A stretch of 64,000 nt of DNA from Acidobacteriaceae bacterium (lineage in GTDB: Bacteria > Acidobacteriota > Terriglobia > Bryobacterales > Bryobacteraceae). The position numbers and the translations under genes were made by a program. Below the pieces are notes generated by a model. The model was given only the letters and a program-made list of their open reading frames with translations, did no database searches and was not told where the DNA came from. How positions within the stretch are numbered: position 1 is the stretch's first letter; each line of letters starts with the position of its first letter. The stretch lies in NCBI GenBank assembly GCA_019240405.1, contig JAFAYL010000013.1, forward strand, positions 310,001-374,000. The letters run 5' to 3'. Below are positions 54,087 through 63,659 of this stretch, in pieces.

Positions 54087-54947
54087 CTGAGCCGAGCTTC
54101 GTTCGGCAATATAAGCTCCGCGATAATCCAAGAACGCTTGTTGAAGTTCGCTGAAGATCTCTCGATTCTGAGCAAGTGGTTCGCCGTCGATTGAAAGTAC
54201 CGGAAGTAAGTCGCGGGTCGTAGAAGTCATAAAGACCTGATCGCTCCACTCTAAGTCAGACGGTGTAAGTTCGCGTCTTGCGATCGTAATTCCTGGGACT
54301 TGAATCTCATCAAGTAAGATTGCGCGAGTAACGCCTGCCAAACAGCCGGACGATTCGACTGGGGGCGTCAAGACCTGATCATCCTGAATGATGAACACGT
54401 TTGCGGAGGTGCATTCACTGACTTGACCTTCTTCATTGAGCAATAGAACCTCGTCCAAACCGCGCTGGTGAGCTTCTTCATACCAAGTGAGGTTTTGACC
54501 CCATGAAGTGAATTTTGTTCCAGAAAATGGGGATGCGCCGTGCCTACCGTTGGAGACGTAGCCGAGTCTCACTCCGTCGCCCCAATCTGAAAGATCCGCG
54601 GTGAAGGCGATGAGATCGGATTCGAGCGCGATGCGCGGGCCTTCAAATAGCCCCCCCTTATTTCGAATTACGGCGACTCTTAATGTGGCATTTTGCGCGG
54701 AGTTGGCCTGCACCAGGCGTAAGAGCGCTTTTTCGAGATCGGTTTTAGATAGATCGAACGGCACATGCATTCGAGCAGCATCGCGCGTGATTCTTTCATA
54801 GTGCCTCTCGAACGCGAACAAGACTCCTTCACATACCCTGATGGTGGTGAAGACTCCCCAACCATTAAGAAATCCGACTTGGCCTGGAGACAGTAAGGGT
54901 GTGCTGGTGTCCCGGATGTCGAAATTGTGAAGCAAGTACGGATGCAC
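54072..54947 (-). CDS. PLP-dependent class IV aminotransferase
   Basis: 291 residues of the BCAT/D-amino-acid aminotransferase/ADC lyase fold. The PLP lysine is K145 (SGTKFTSWGQNL). The carboxylate in EEGQVSECTSANVFI (E178) and the GCLAGVTRAILL motif fit the family. Starts GTG 54947, overlapping the TAG of rdgB. The substrate (branched-chain amino acid, D-amino acid or aminodeoxychorismate) cannot be told from sequence alone. Confidence 0.9.
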   Translation of the reverse strand: MHPYLLHNFDIRDTSTPLLSPGQVGFLNGWGVFTTIRVCEGVLFAFERHYERITRDAARMHVPFDLSKTDLEKALLRLVQANSAQNATLRVAVIRNKGGLFEGPRIALESDLIAFTADLSDWGDGVRLGYVSNGRHGASPFSGTKFTSWGQNLTWYEEAHQRGLDEVLLLNEEGQVSECTSANVFIIQDDQVLTPPVESSGCLAGVTRAILLDEIQVPGITIARRELTPSDLEWSDQVFMTSTTRDLLPVLSIDGEPLAQNREIFSELQQAFLDYRGAYIAERSSAQLTQA

Positions 54948-55573
54948 TATTCGATCTTATCGGAGATCGCAGTGTTTTCGTGGTGCAGCTCTGCGAGGTA
55001 AGCAAATAGTTTGCGAAAGGCATTTCCCCGGTGACTAACGGCGAACTTTTCGTCGAGCGTCAGCTCCGCAAACGTGCAGTTCAACGGAGGATAAAAGAAC
55101 AGAGGATCGTATCCGAATCCGCAATCACCCCGAGGAGCATTCAGGATTCTGCCTTCTGCAACGCCGCGAAACGTGGTCAGGACATGACCAGCACGCGCTA
55201 ACGCCAGCACACAAACGAAACGAGCGCGGCGATCCGCCACATTTTGGAGATTCCGCAAGAGTAACTCATTGTTGGCCGCATCCGTGGCGTTCGGGCCGGC
55301 GTACCTTGCGGAGTAAACGCCAGGAGCCTCACGAAGCGCCGCAACCTCGAGCCCCGAATCGTCGGCGATCGTAAGCTCTCGCGTGAAGCGCGAATAATAA
55401 ACGGCCTTCGTAAAGGCATTCTCTTCAAAAGTCGCACCCTCCTCCGAAGGAGTTGGAATTGTTTGTAGCCGTGGAAGCGGTTCGAGAACGAGTTCCCGCA
55501 AGCCTGATTCCTGCCCGGCCAGAACAAATTCGCGCAGCTTGCCTGGATTAGTCGAGCAAGCGTACACGATCAT
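54947..55573 (-). CDS. rdgB: XTP/dITP diphosphatase (HAM1/RdgB)
   Basis: 208 residues. It begins [16 protein letters not shown] with the family STNPGKL, then [54 protein letters not shown] and the C-terminal [12 protein letters not shown]. Hydrolyses non-canonical purine nucleotides (XTP, dITP) to monophosphates, keeping them out of DNA. ATGA overlap with rph upstream. Confidence 0.97.
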   Translation of the reverse strand: MIVYACSTNPGKLREFVLAGQESGLRELVLEPLPRLQTIPTPSEEGATFEENAFTKAVYYSRFTRELTIADDSGLEVAALREAPGVYSARYAGPNATDAANNELLLRNLQNVADRRARFVCVLALARAGHVLTTFRGVAEGRILNAPRGDCGFGYDPLFFYPPLNCTFAELTLDEKFAVSHRGNAFRKLFAYLAELHHENTAISDKIE

Positions 55574-56298
55574 GCCGCCGGGCGATCGGAGAGGATCTGT
55601 TGCTGAAGCGAGAGCAAGTCCCGAATGCCCTTCCGGGCCAGTTCAAGCAGATCTGACATCTGCGAATCGTGAAATGGCGTACGCTCTGCAGTTGCCTGGA
55701 TCTCGACAAACCGGTTCGAGCCGGTCATGACAACATTCATATCGACATCGGCTCGCGAGTCTTCCTCATAAGATAGATCGAGCATGGATATTCCGCCGAC
55801 GACTCCCGCGCTCGTGGCCGCGATGGAATCTATGAGCGGGTTTCTGGAAACGACCTTGAATCTGACGAGAGTTCCGAGCGCGATCGCGAGCGCAACATAA
55901 GCTCCTGTGATAGCGGCTGTTCGCGTCCCGCCGTCCGCCTGAAGAACGTCACAATCGACGATCACACTTCTTTCGCCCAGCGCCGTCAATTCGACAATCG
56001 CTCTCAGCGAGCGGCCGATTAGGCGCTGAATTTCGTGCGTTCGGCCAGATGGCTTGCCTTTACTCACTTCGCGCGGAGTGCGAGTAACGGTGGAGCGTGG
56101 CAGCATTGAGTATTCGGCTGTGACCCAACCCTTCCCAGTGCCGCGGATGAACGCCGGAACGGTATCTTCAACAGTCGCAGTACACAGGACGCGAGTGTTG
56201 CCAAGTTCGATCAGGGCCGAACCTTCTGCTGTCATCAGGTAATCGGGCGTGATGCGAACGGCGCGGAGCTGGTCGGCGAGTCTGCCATCAGTTCGCAT
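55570..56298 (-). CDS. rph: Ribonuclease PH
   Basis: 242 residues from ATG 56298 (frame open to 56331). Trims the 3' ends of tRNA precursors by phosphorolysis. Family blocks: [33 protein letters not shown]-like start, [63 protein letters not shown]. Followed directly by rdgB, a common pair. Confidence 0.96.
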   Translation of the reverse strand: MRTDGRLADQLRAVRITPDYLMTAEGSALIELGNTRVLCTATVEDTVPAFIRGTGKGWVTAEYSMLPRSTVTRTPREVSKGKPSGRTHEIQRLIGRSLRAIVELTALGERSVIVDCDVLQADGGTRTAAITGAYVALAIALGTLVRFKVVSRNPLIDSIAATSAGVVGGISMLDLSYEEDSRADVDMNVVMTGSNRFVEIQATAERTPFHDSQMSDLLELARKGIRDLLSLQQQILSDRPAA

Positions 56299-56305
56299 CT
56301 TAGAC

Positions 56306-56455
56306 TCAGCCCGTTGTGCGGAGCGAAGCAAAAAAGAAGAAGCCGGCGATTGCGAGCACGATAACCAGCAGGATCAAGCAGGGAATTGCTCCCTGACGCG
56401 GCAGGGGAGAAGCTTTCTCAGAGGTTGTCTTCTTCTTGATTTTGGGTCCAGCCAT
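56306..56455 (-). CDS. Small single-pass membrane protein, 49 aa
   Basis: Reading the minus strand from the ATG at 56453-56455 gives 49 residues: a basic, Lys-rich N-terminus ([17 protein letters not shown]) and one TM helix ([20 protein letters not shown]), then a short tail and TGA at 56306-56308. It lies 8 bases upstream of rph on the same strand. Topology is positive-inside with the C-terminus outside. No family recognised; small hydrophobic proteins like this are often missed. Support is its topology and position, not homology. Confidence 0.6.
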   Translation of the reverse strand: MAGPKIKKKTTSEKASPLPRQGAIPCLILLVIVLAIAGFFFFASLRTTG

Positions 56456-56531
56456 TCAGTGGTTCAGACGCCATGACGCGCGCAGCCGGAATGGTTCTCG
56501 CTGAACGCTGCCGCTCTACCCAGTTACGTTC

Positions 56532-57008
56532 CTATTTCTTGAACAGGCTATCAAAGGCGGCCCGGGCATCGTTCGGGTTACGCGGAGCCGGAGTGGATCC
56601 GTTCTCGTTAACTTTTCCGAAAGCGGCGGAAGGTAGCGCGTCCCGAGCAACTGTTACGCGCGGGGTGAAGAGCTCACAGGAGTTTGCCTGGTCCTTCACC
56701 GGGATCCGAGCCACAACAGCTTTTGTGCACTGAAACCGGGCAGAGGGATCGAAGTTGACGCATTGCTTGCAACAGTGAAGATGCGCGTGGCATTTAGGAC
56801 ACTGGCCATTGAAATTGATTCCGCCAGCCAGCGTGACGCCGCAATTGAAGCACCGCGAGGCAATTACGTTTTCGACCAATCGCGGGAGTCGCGGCCCGGT
56901 TACCTCTACAGGGGCTTTGGGACCGGGCGGCCGGCGCCGTTCAGAAGGCGCTGATCCTCGATCAGAATCCTGATAACCACGTTGTCTATATTTACGATCT
57001 CCGTCCAT
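56532..57008 (-). CDS. Zinc-ribbon protein
   Basis: 158 residues. The centre has CFNCGVTLAG, then CPKCHAHLHCCKQCVNFDPSARFQC and SCELF, three or four metal sites with four-Cys spacing, flanked by disordered basic and Pro-rich ends. No enzyme motif. Starts ATG 57008 with AAGGAG 10 bases upstream. A short hairpin lies just before the ribosome site. Function unknown; the flanking charge fits nucleic-acid or protein binding. Confidence 0.75.
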   Translation of the reverse strand: MDGDRKYRQRGYQDSDRGSAPSERRRPPGPKAPVEVTGPRLPRLVENVIASRCFNCGVTLAGGINFNGQCPKCHAHLHCCKQCVNFDPSARFQCTKAVVARIPVKDQANSCELFTPRVTVARDALPSAAFGKVNENGSTPAPRNPNDARAAFDSLFKK

Positions 57009-57323
57009 GCTTGACGGGCTCCTTGAAGCATCCGTGAGGATGCAAAAACAAATTTCTGCGACCGGTTGCCCGGCTGAAACGAGAGGGCATACTTCTCCCT
57101 CGGTGATCTAACACAGTGCAGCGTCCATTACTTTGGAAAGCTTTTGCTTTAGAAAAATACCAGCGGCTGCTTTACAAAATTTCCCGGCGGTGCTGGAAAT
57201 CTCCTTTGAGATTGTGGGGCCCGAATCGGAAGGACTTAGTCAGCAGATCCCCGCCCGCACCTGATTAGTATGTACCACGAATTCAAGCAATATGCTAGTG
57301 GCTAATGTCAGATTATAACATTC
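57009..57323. other. Intergenic region upstream of the zinc-ribbon gene
   Basis: 315 bases without a gene, between the end of glgP and the zinc-ribbon gene on the same strand. A GCATCC-GTGA-GGATGC hairpin (57028-57043) sits just above the ribosome site of the zinc-ribbon gene. A TATAAT (minus strand, 57312-57317) with a weak -35 could start its transcript. I see no other gene or repeat. Confidence 0.5.
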
Positions 57324-59882
57324 TTAATTTCCGTCAGAAACCCATTTAAGTAGGGCATTACAGGGGCGCGTGACCGGGTCGTCAAAATGGTTGGGGCTGA
57401 TCCGCACGGAATAGCCTACGCGGCCTGACTCTTGGACAGTAAATTCATTGGCGAAGGTAACTGCGCTTCCGCGCTCCTCAATGGGTACGAGGGTCAAGGT
57501 GTGGGTGCCCTGAAGCTCGCCATTGGGGCCGACGTGCCCAATGACAGCTTCCACCCGGACATCAGATGGTTTTAGACCCGCGAGGTCGACAGTTGCTCGA
57601 AGCGGCACAGTCGAGCCGCTCATTACCTGATCGCCTGGACCGTCACCTAAATCCACGAACCTTATAAGGTGCCAAGCTTGGTTCATTCGGGTATCCCAAA
57701 CGGCTCTTTCGCGTGCCGCTTCAAAATTGTTCGCAGAGAAGCTGGTCCACAGCTCGTGCGCGGGCTGATAGAGCCGGGACATGTACTCGGCAACCATGCG
57801 CCCGCAACTGAACCGGGGAGTAATGTTGGCAAGACACGTCTTCATCCGGCTCACCCATTCGACTGGGATTTCTTGCTCCGAGTGCCGGTAAAAGAGAGGA
57901 AGGATCTCATTTTCGAGGGTGGAATAAATCGTGCTGGCGTGAATCTCGGCTTGATCTTCTGCATACGGAATTCGGTCCCCGATGGCCCAGCCGCCGGAAC
58001 GATCGTAGCCTTCGTCAAACCAGCCGTCGAGCACGCTGAGATTTAACACGCCGTTCATCGAGGCTTTCATTCCGCTGGTTCCACACGCCTCCTCGCCTCG
58101 GCGCGGCGTGTTGAGCCATAGATCGACGCCTTGAACCATTTCGCGGGCCACCTGAATGCTGTAGTCCTCCACGAAGATCAGGCGCTTTGTCAGTTCAGGA
58201 TCACGCGAAAGACCGACGATTTCGCGGATCAGCGTTTTCCCCGGGTGATCTTTTGGGTGAGCCTTGCCGGCAATCACGATTTGAACCGGCATGTCCGGAT
58301 TGTTGATGATCTTCTTCAGGCGATTGACGTCGCGGAATAGAAGCGTGGCGCGTTTGTAAGTCGCAAACCGGCGGGCGAACCCAATTGTGAAGACATCCGG
58401 GTCCAGAACTTCCGAGAGCCGCCGCACCTCGGAAGCCGACGCTTTCCGATGCAATGCTGATTCGACAGCGCGCTCGCGGACGAAAGTTACCATGCGGCGC
58501 TTGCGCTTACGGTGCATTTCCCACAATTCCTGGCTGGGAATCTCGTAAATTAACTCCCACATCTTGGTGTCTTCAACACGCTCGCGCCAATCAGGCTGTA
58601 GGTATTGGTCGTAAAGCGTGGCCAGATCGCCGTTGATCCAGGTGGGCGGATGAACGCCGTTGGTTATCGCGATAATCGGAACCTCATGCACGGGCAGACG
58701 CGGCCAGAGATCCTGGAACATCTCTCTCGACACGGTCGTGTGCAACGCGCTCACGCCATTGCGATAGGCCGATGTTTTCAAGGCCAGAACTGCCATTGAA
58801 AATCGTTCGGCGGCATCCTGCAGATTTCTGCGCCCCAACGCCAGAAGCTTTTCGAACGGTATGCCGGCTTGCTCGCAGTAATGGCCGAAGTATTCGTAAA
58901 CAAGACCGGAATCGAATAGATCGATTCCCGCGGGAACGGCAGTATGCGTGGTGAATACATTGCTCACGCGCGTGGCTTCGAGCGCCTGGTCGAAGGTGAG
59001 ACCGTTCTCTTGCATCAACACGCGGATGCGCTCAATAGCGAGGAATGCCGAATGCCCTTCGTTCATGTGGTGGACGGTGGGACGGATGCCAAGTTTCTTG
59101 AGAGCCCGGAGACCGCCGAGAGCGAGCACAATTTCCTGACAGATGCGTTTGTGAAAATCGCCGCCATACAACTGGTCGGTGATCTCCCGGTATTCAGGAA
59201 TCCGATTTTGCGGGATGTTGCTATCCAGCAAAAACAGTTTCACGCGGCCAACGTCGATGTACCAAACTTTCAAGAAAACTTCCGCTTTCGGCAGCACAAC
59301 ACTTACAATGACTTCCTGGCCTTTTTCATCGAGGCAGGGCCGCACAGGCAAAGTGTAGAAATCGTTCAGCGGAGTGGTTTCCTGCTGCCAGCCATCCGGG
59401 TTGAGAAACTGTTTGAGATAGCCACGCTGATAGAGGAGACCCACGCCCGTAAGAGAGAAATCAGAATCGCTCGCGGCCTTCAGATGATCGCCAGAAAGTA
59501 TTCCCAAGCCGCCGGAATAGATTTGCATGCAGTCGAGAAGCCCGTACTCCATCGAAAAGTATGCGACTTGCGGACTGCCTTCCGTGGGAGCGCCTGCCTG
59601 CAAATAGCTATCGTGACGCTCACACGCGCGCCGATACAGAAGCAGGAAGCGTGGATCGGCAGCGGCTCTGTCCAGCGTCGGCTGTGGAATACGCCCAAGC
59701 AACTGAATCGGATTGTGATTGAATTCCTTCCACAAACTGGGTTCCAGACGGCGGAATAGGGAGCGGATCAAGTGATCCCAGCTCCAAAGCAGGTTATAGC
59801 CGAGCTCTGACAGCCGGCCAAGCGCAGGTGGAAGCGCTGGGCGAACCAGGAACTCCTTTAACGGCTGAATCTGATACGGCAT
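57324..59882 (-). CDS. glgP: Alpha-glucan (glycogen/maltodextrin) phosphorylase
   Basis: 852 residues, GT35 family of the shorter, DUF3417-containing type. N-terminal LGRLSELGYNLLWSWD is the DUF3417 domain. The catalytic core has HMNEGHSAFLAIERIR, TNGVHPPTWI and FARRFATYKRATLLF. The PLP-lysine block is GTSGMKASMNGVLNLSVLDGWFDEGYD (given by motif). It releases glucose-1-phosphate from glycogen or maltodextrin with phosphate. Monocistronic by context. It faces the tandem secreted-protein genes across a 260-base gap. Confidence 0.96.
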   Translation of the reverse strand: MPYQIQPLKEFLVRPALPPALGRLSELGYNLLWSWDHLIRSLFRRLEPSLWKEFNHNPIQLLGRIPQPTLDRAAADPRFLLLYRRACERHDSYLQAGAPTEGSPQVAYFSMEYGLLDCMQIYSGGLGILSGDHLKAASDSDFSLTGVGLLYQRGYLKQFLNPDGWQQETTPLNDFYTLPVRPCLDEKGQEVIVSVVLPKAEVFLKVWYIDVGRVKLFLLDSNIPQNRIPEYREITDQLYGGDFHKRICQEIVLALGGLRALKKLGIRPTVHHMNEGHSAFLAIERIRVLMQENGLTFDQALEATRVSNVFTTHTAVPAGIDLFDSGLVYEYFGHYCEQAGIPFEKLLALGRRNLQDAAERFSMAVLALKTSAYRNGVSALHTTVSREMFQDLWPRLPVHEVPIIAITNGVHPPTWINGDLATLYDQYLQPDWRERVEDTKMWELIYEIPSQELWEMHRKRKRRMVTFVRERAVESALHRKASASEVRRLSEVLDPDVFTIGFARRFATYKRATLLFRDVNRLKKIINNPDMPVQIVIAGKAHPKDHPGKTLIREIVGLSRDPELTKRLIFVEDYSIQVAREMVQGVDLWLNTPRRGEEACGTSGMKASMNGVLNLSVLDGWFDEGYDRSGGWAIGDRIPYAEDQAEIHASTIYSTLENEILPLFYRHSEQEIPVEWVSRMKTCLANITPRFSCGRMVAEYMSRLYQPAHELWTSFSANNFEAARERAVWDTRMNQAWHLIRFVDLGDGPGDQVMSGSTVPLRATVDLAGLKPSDVRVEAVIGHVGPNGELQGTHTLTLVPIEERGSAVTFANEFTVQESGRVGYSVRISPNHFDDPVTRPCNALLKWVSDGN

Positions 59883-60144
59883 TTCAGGCTAGATAAAGAT
59901 AGTGCGAAAACGCTTACAACGATAGCAGAATTTCGGAGTATTGTTTGTTAAGAATCTTTCCACAAGCTGCGGGTATCGCTCGTGTCTACGCATATTCTCG
60001 CGCGCCACGGCCTGCAAAAACTGGCATATACTGTAACCCAAGCGTACAGCGGGGATTGGGGCTGAAGAAAATCTAGACACTCGTGGGCTCACGAGCGTGC
60101 GACAATCTGCGGCATTTCGGCTGCAGACGCAGAAGGAGGCTCAC
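59883..60144. other. Divergent intergenic region upstream of glgP and the tandem secreted genes
   Basis: 262 bases between glgP and the first tandem gene. It contains a TATACT at 60027-60032 on the plus strand without a good -35, and a hairpin CTCGTG-GGCT-CACGAG at 60080-60095 in the leader of the tandem gene. The ribosome site AGAAGGAGG precedes the ATG at 60145. Confidence 0.5.
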
Positions 60145-61849
60145 ATGAAATCGAGAGTTTGGATCGCCACACTCTGCCTTTTGGCAGGGTTTACGCTTCA
60201 CGCTCAAACCACGGTCACGACCACCGGCGGGACGGCCAATACGGTCGCCAAATACTCCGGCTCATCGACCATCGTCAATTCACTGCTGTTTGATAACGGC
60301 TCGAGCGTGGCGCTCGGCACCACGAGCCCTACAGCTACGTTCCAGATCGCGAACCCGGAAACAGCTTCCAAACCCGGGCTGCTGCTGAGCGGTTCGTGGT
60401 TCACGGGCGGCACCGCGAGCACGAATCTGCCGGAATTGCTGATTCAGCCGGCGGGAACGACGTCGAACTACTGGTCAACGAGCGGCACGGCGCTGGGCAT
60501 CAACGCTTCAACCGGATTCAAAGGCTACTTCATTGTTACGCAGCTAAATGGGGTCCCTCAGTTCAATGTCACGAGCACGGGCGGAGTGAGTGCGAACTAT
60601 ATCGCAAATCCTGTCTCGCTGAACTACGTCGAGCTGGCGATGGGCACGACCGGCGCGGTCATGAGCCGCAATATCGCGGACTCGCATCCCGCTCTGATTG
60701 TGAATCAGCAGAATGCCGGCTCCACCGGGCGACATTCTCGATCTGAAGAACAACTCGTCTACGGTTATGGTGGTGCAGCATGGCGGCAATGTGGGCATCG
60801 GCACCACTTCGCCATCCTCGCTGCTGACCGTAGCGGGTTCGATTCAATCGACCAGCGGCGGGTTCACATTTCCTGATAGCTCTGTCCAGACCACGGCTGC
60901 GGTGAGCGGTCTCAGTTCGGTAAGCCATGACGGCACGCTCACCCGGGCCGGAACGGGCGCATCGCCGCTCGGGATTGCCGTTCCTCTGACACTCACAAGT
61001 AACGTAGTGACCCTGACCGTCGCCAGCGGGGGTGACGGAGATGACGCCCTCACGGCTCAGGGCGGCTATAGCGGCCCCGGAATTCTGGCATCCGGCGGCA
61101 ACACCGACGGCACATATAGCGGCGGCTTCGGCGGCCAATTTTCCGGCGGGATTGGGAGCGACTCCACCTTTGGCGGGTCGGGCGCTCAAGCGCAGGGTGG
61201 CAACGGATATGACGGCGGCGATGGCATTGAGGCCTACGGCGGAACCGCCCTCGTAACCAGTGGTGGCTATGGCATTTATGCCCGAGGTGGCCAAAACTTC
61301 GCGGTTGGAACGAATGCCCCGGCCGGCTATTTCGATGGCGACGTGTACGTCGCCGGAAATCTGTCTAAAGGCGGAGGTTCGTTCAAGATTGACCATCCGC
61401 TCGATCCGGCGAATAAGTATCTGTACCACTCGTTCGTCGAGTCGCCGGACATGAAGAATATTTACGACGGGAACGTCATCACCGATGGAAGCGGTTTGGC
61501 GATCGTAACGCTCCCGGACTGGTTCGAAGCGCTCAATCGCGACTTCCGTTACCAGCTGACCACAGTTGGCCAACCCGCTCAGGCTTGGATCGCCTCCAAG
61601 ATCGCCGGAAATCAGTTCACCATCCGAACCGATAAGCCGAATGTCGAAGTCTCGTGGCAGGTGACCGGCATACGGCAGGACGCGTGGGCCAATGCGCACC
61701 GCATCCCGGTCGAAGAAGAGAAATCCGAGAAGGACCGCGGCTATTACTTACATCCGGAACTGTACAATGAGCCGCCCGAGCGCTCCGTGCTCTCAGCGGA
61801 GCGCCCGGATCTGATGCGCAAGCGTCAGGAGCGGCGCAATCCACGATAG
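60145..61849 (+). pseudogene. Secreted glycine-rich repeat protein, copy A, one-base frameshift
   Basis: The frame opens with a signal peptide (MKSRVWIATLCLLAGFTLHA) and shares all conserved blocks with copy B: VAKYSGSSTIVNSLLFDNGSS, GTTSPTATF and HGGNVGIGTTSPSSLL. Near 60721-60730 it has TCCACCGGGCGAC where copy B has TCGACGGGCGAC, one extra base. This shifts the frame until the overlapping ORF from 60713 takes over. The span is 1705 bases against 1704 in copy B, exactly one insertion. The C-terminal about 170 residues (GSFKIDHPLDPANKYLYHSFVESPDM, given by motif) are intact. It is a frameshifted gene, or possibly a sequencing error. Confidence 0.85.
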
Positions 61850-61876
61850 CGTTTCCACTGGCAGAAAGGAGCTCAC

Positions 61877-63580
61877 ATGAAATCGAAAATTTGGATCGCC
61901 ACACTCTGCCTTTTGGCAGGGTTTACGGTTCACGCTCAAACCACGGTCACGACCACCGGCGGGACGGCCAATATCGTCGCCAAATACTCCGGCTCATCGA
62001 CCATCGTCAATTCACTGCTGTTTGATAACGGCTCGAGCGTGGCGCTCGGCACCACTAGTCCCACGGCTACGTTTCACATCGCCACGCCGGAAACAGCTTC
62101 GAAACCCGGTCTGTTGTTGAGCGGTTCGTGGTTTACTGGCGGCACCGCGAGCACGAATCTGCCGGAGTTGCTGATTCAGCCCGCAGGTGCCACATCCAAC
62201 AACTGGTCCTCGAGCGGCACGGCGCTGGGCATTAACGCTTCAAGCACATTCAAGGGGTACTTCATTGTTACGCAGCTAAACGGAGCGAACAGGTTCTATG
62301 TCTCCAGTGGCGGCGGAGTGGGCGCGAACTATATTGCAAATCCTGTCTCGCTGAACTACGTCGAACTGGCGATGGGCACGACCGGCGCGGTCATGAGCCG
62401 CAATATCGCGGACTCGCATCCCGCTCTGATCGTGCAGCAGCAAAATGCCAGCTCGACGGGCGACATTCTAGATTTGAAGAGCAGCTCGTCAACGCTGCTG
62501 GTTGTGCAGCATGGGGGTAACGTCGGCATCGGCACGACTTCGCCGTCGTCGCTGCTGACGGTAGCCGGTTCGATCCGCTCGACCAGCGGCGGCTTCACAT
62601 TTCCCGATAACACGGTGCAGACCACGGCAGCGGTGAGCGGTCTGAGTGCGGTAAGCCACGACGGCACTCTCACCGGGGCCGGAACGGGCGCATCCCCGTT
62701 GGGCATTAATGTTCCGCTGTCGCTCACAAGCAGTTTCACGACTCTGAGCGTCGCCAGCACGGGCGCCGGATATTACGGCGCCGCGGTTTCCGGAGGCCCC
62801 AGCGCTATCGGGATTTGGGCAGCAGGCGGCGCCACCGACGGGACAGGCGAACCCGGACCTGGGACGTACTTTTTGGGAGGACAAGGAAACGCATCGATAG
62901 GCGGAGCTAGCGGTGCTCAGGGACAGGGCGGCACCGGATCTATCGGCGGGGATGGCGTCGATGGTTTTGGTGGCAGTGGCATCTCGGACCAAGGTGGCTA
63001 TGGCATTTATGGCGCTGGCGGTCAAAATGCCGATGGATCCTGCTGCTATTTTGCCGGCTATTTCGATGGCGACGTCTACGTAAACGGCAATGTAGACAAG
63101 AGCGGCGGTTCATTCAAAATCGACCATCCGCTCGATCCGGCAAATAAGTATCTCTATCACTCGTTTGTCGAATCGCCGGACATGAAGAATATTTACGACG
63201 GTAACGTGATCACCGATGGAAGCGGCTTCGCAACCGTAACGCTCCCCGAATGGTTTGAGGTGCTGAATCGCGATTTCCGTTATCAGCTTACGGTGATCGG
63301 ACAGTTCGCGCAAGCCATAATCGCCAAAGAAATCGACAACCACCAATTCACAATCAGGACGGACAAGCCGAACGTCAAAGTCTCCTGGCAAGTAACCGGC
63401 ATCCGGCAGGACGCCTGGGCCAATGCGCACCGCATTCCGGTCGAAGAAGAGAAATCGGAGAGAGCCCGCGGGCACTACTTGCATCCAGAGCTCTATAACG
63501 AGCCGCCCGAGCGATCCGAGCTTTACGCTGAGCGCCCCGATCTGATGCGCAAGCTTGCGGAACGGCGCAAGCCGCGGTAG
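61877..63580 (+). CDS. Secreted glycine-rich repeat protein, copy B
   Basis: 567 residues with a signal peptide (cleavage after HAQ). Then come fibre- or head-domain-like repeats (NSLLFDNGSSVALGTTSPTATF, GNVGIGTTSPSSLLTVAGS) like those at the start of phage-tail-like and adhesin proteins. A Gly/Ala-rich variable centre (about 310-400) precedes a conserved C-terminal domain of about 170 residues with IDHPLDPANKYL, FVESPDMKNIYDGN and WQVTGIRQDAWANAHRIPVEEEK. It looks like an exported surface or matrix protein. The exact family is unknown to me. Start ATG 61877 with AAAGGAG 6 bases upstream. Confidence 0.8.
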   Translation: MKSKIWIATLCLLAGFTVHAQTTVTTTGGTANIVAKYSGSSTIVNSLLFDNGSSVALGTTSPTATFHIATPETASKPGLLLSGSWFTGGTASTNLPELLIQPAGATSNNWSSSGTALGINASSTFKGYFIVTQLNGANRFYVSSGGGVGANYIANPVSLNYVELAMGTTGAVMSRNIADSHPALIVQQQNASSTGDILDLKSSSSTLLVVQHGGNVGIGTTSPSSLLTVAGSIRSTSGGFTFPDNTVQTTAAVSGLSAVSHDGTLTGAGTGASPLGINVPLSLTSSFTTLSVASTGAGYYGAAVSGGPSAIGIWAAGGATDGTGEPGPGTYFLGGQGNASIGGASGAQGQGGTGSIGGDGVDGFGGSGISDQGGYGIYGAGGQNADGSCCYFAGYFDGDVYVNGNVDKSGGSFKIDHPLDPANKYLYHSFVESPDMKNIYDGNVITDGSGFATVTLPEWFEVLNRDFRYQLTVIGQFAQAIIAKEIDNHQFTIRTDKPNVKVSWQVTGIRQDAWANAHRIPVEEEKSERARGHYLHPELYNEPPERSELYAERPDLMRKLAERRKPR

Positions 63581-63659
63581 CCCAGCCTCTATTCGTTCTC
63601 GATGCGTAGCTGAACGCCTGGAACCCCCACGACCATAATAAGGCTGGAGGTGCGGCGGC

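Larger units (their letters stand above)
60127..63580 (+). repeat. Tandem gene duplication
   Basis: Two copies (60127-61849 and 61860-63580, including the ribosome site AGAAGGAG / AGAAAGGAG) follow head to tail. Long stretches are identical in the signal peptide, the N-terminal repeats and the C-terminal domain. The glycine-rich centre differs in sequence and composition, so the divergence is confined to one region. Confidence 0.9.

Noticed and set aside
57028-57043. GCATCC-GTGA-GGATGC hairpin as terminator of glgP
   Set aside because: On the transcribed minus strand the T run comes before the stem, and a ribosome site follows it. It is a leader hairpin, not a terminator.
58944-59759. Plus-strand 271-codon open frame opposite glgP
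   Set aside because: It mirrors the phosphorylase coding strand and has no protein motif of its own.
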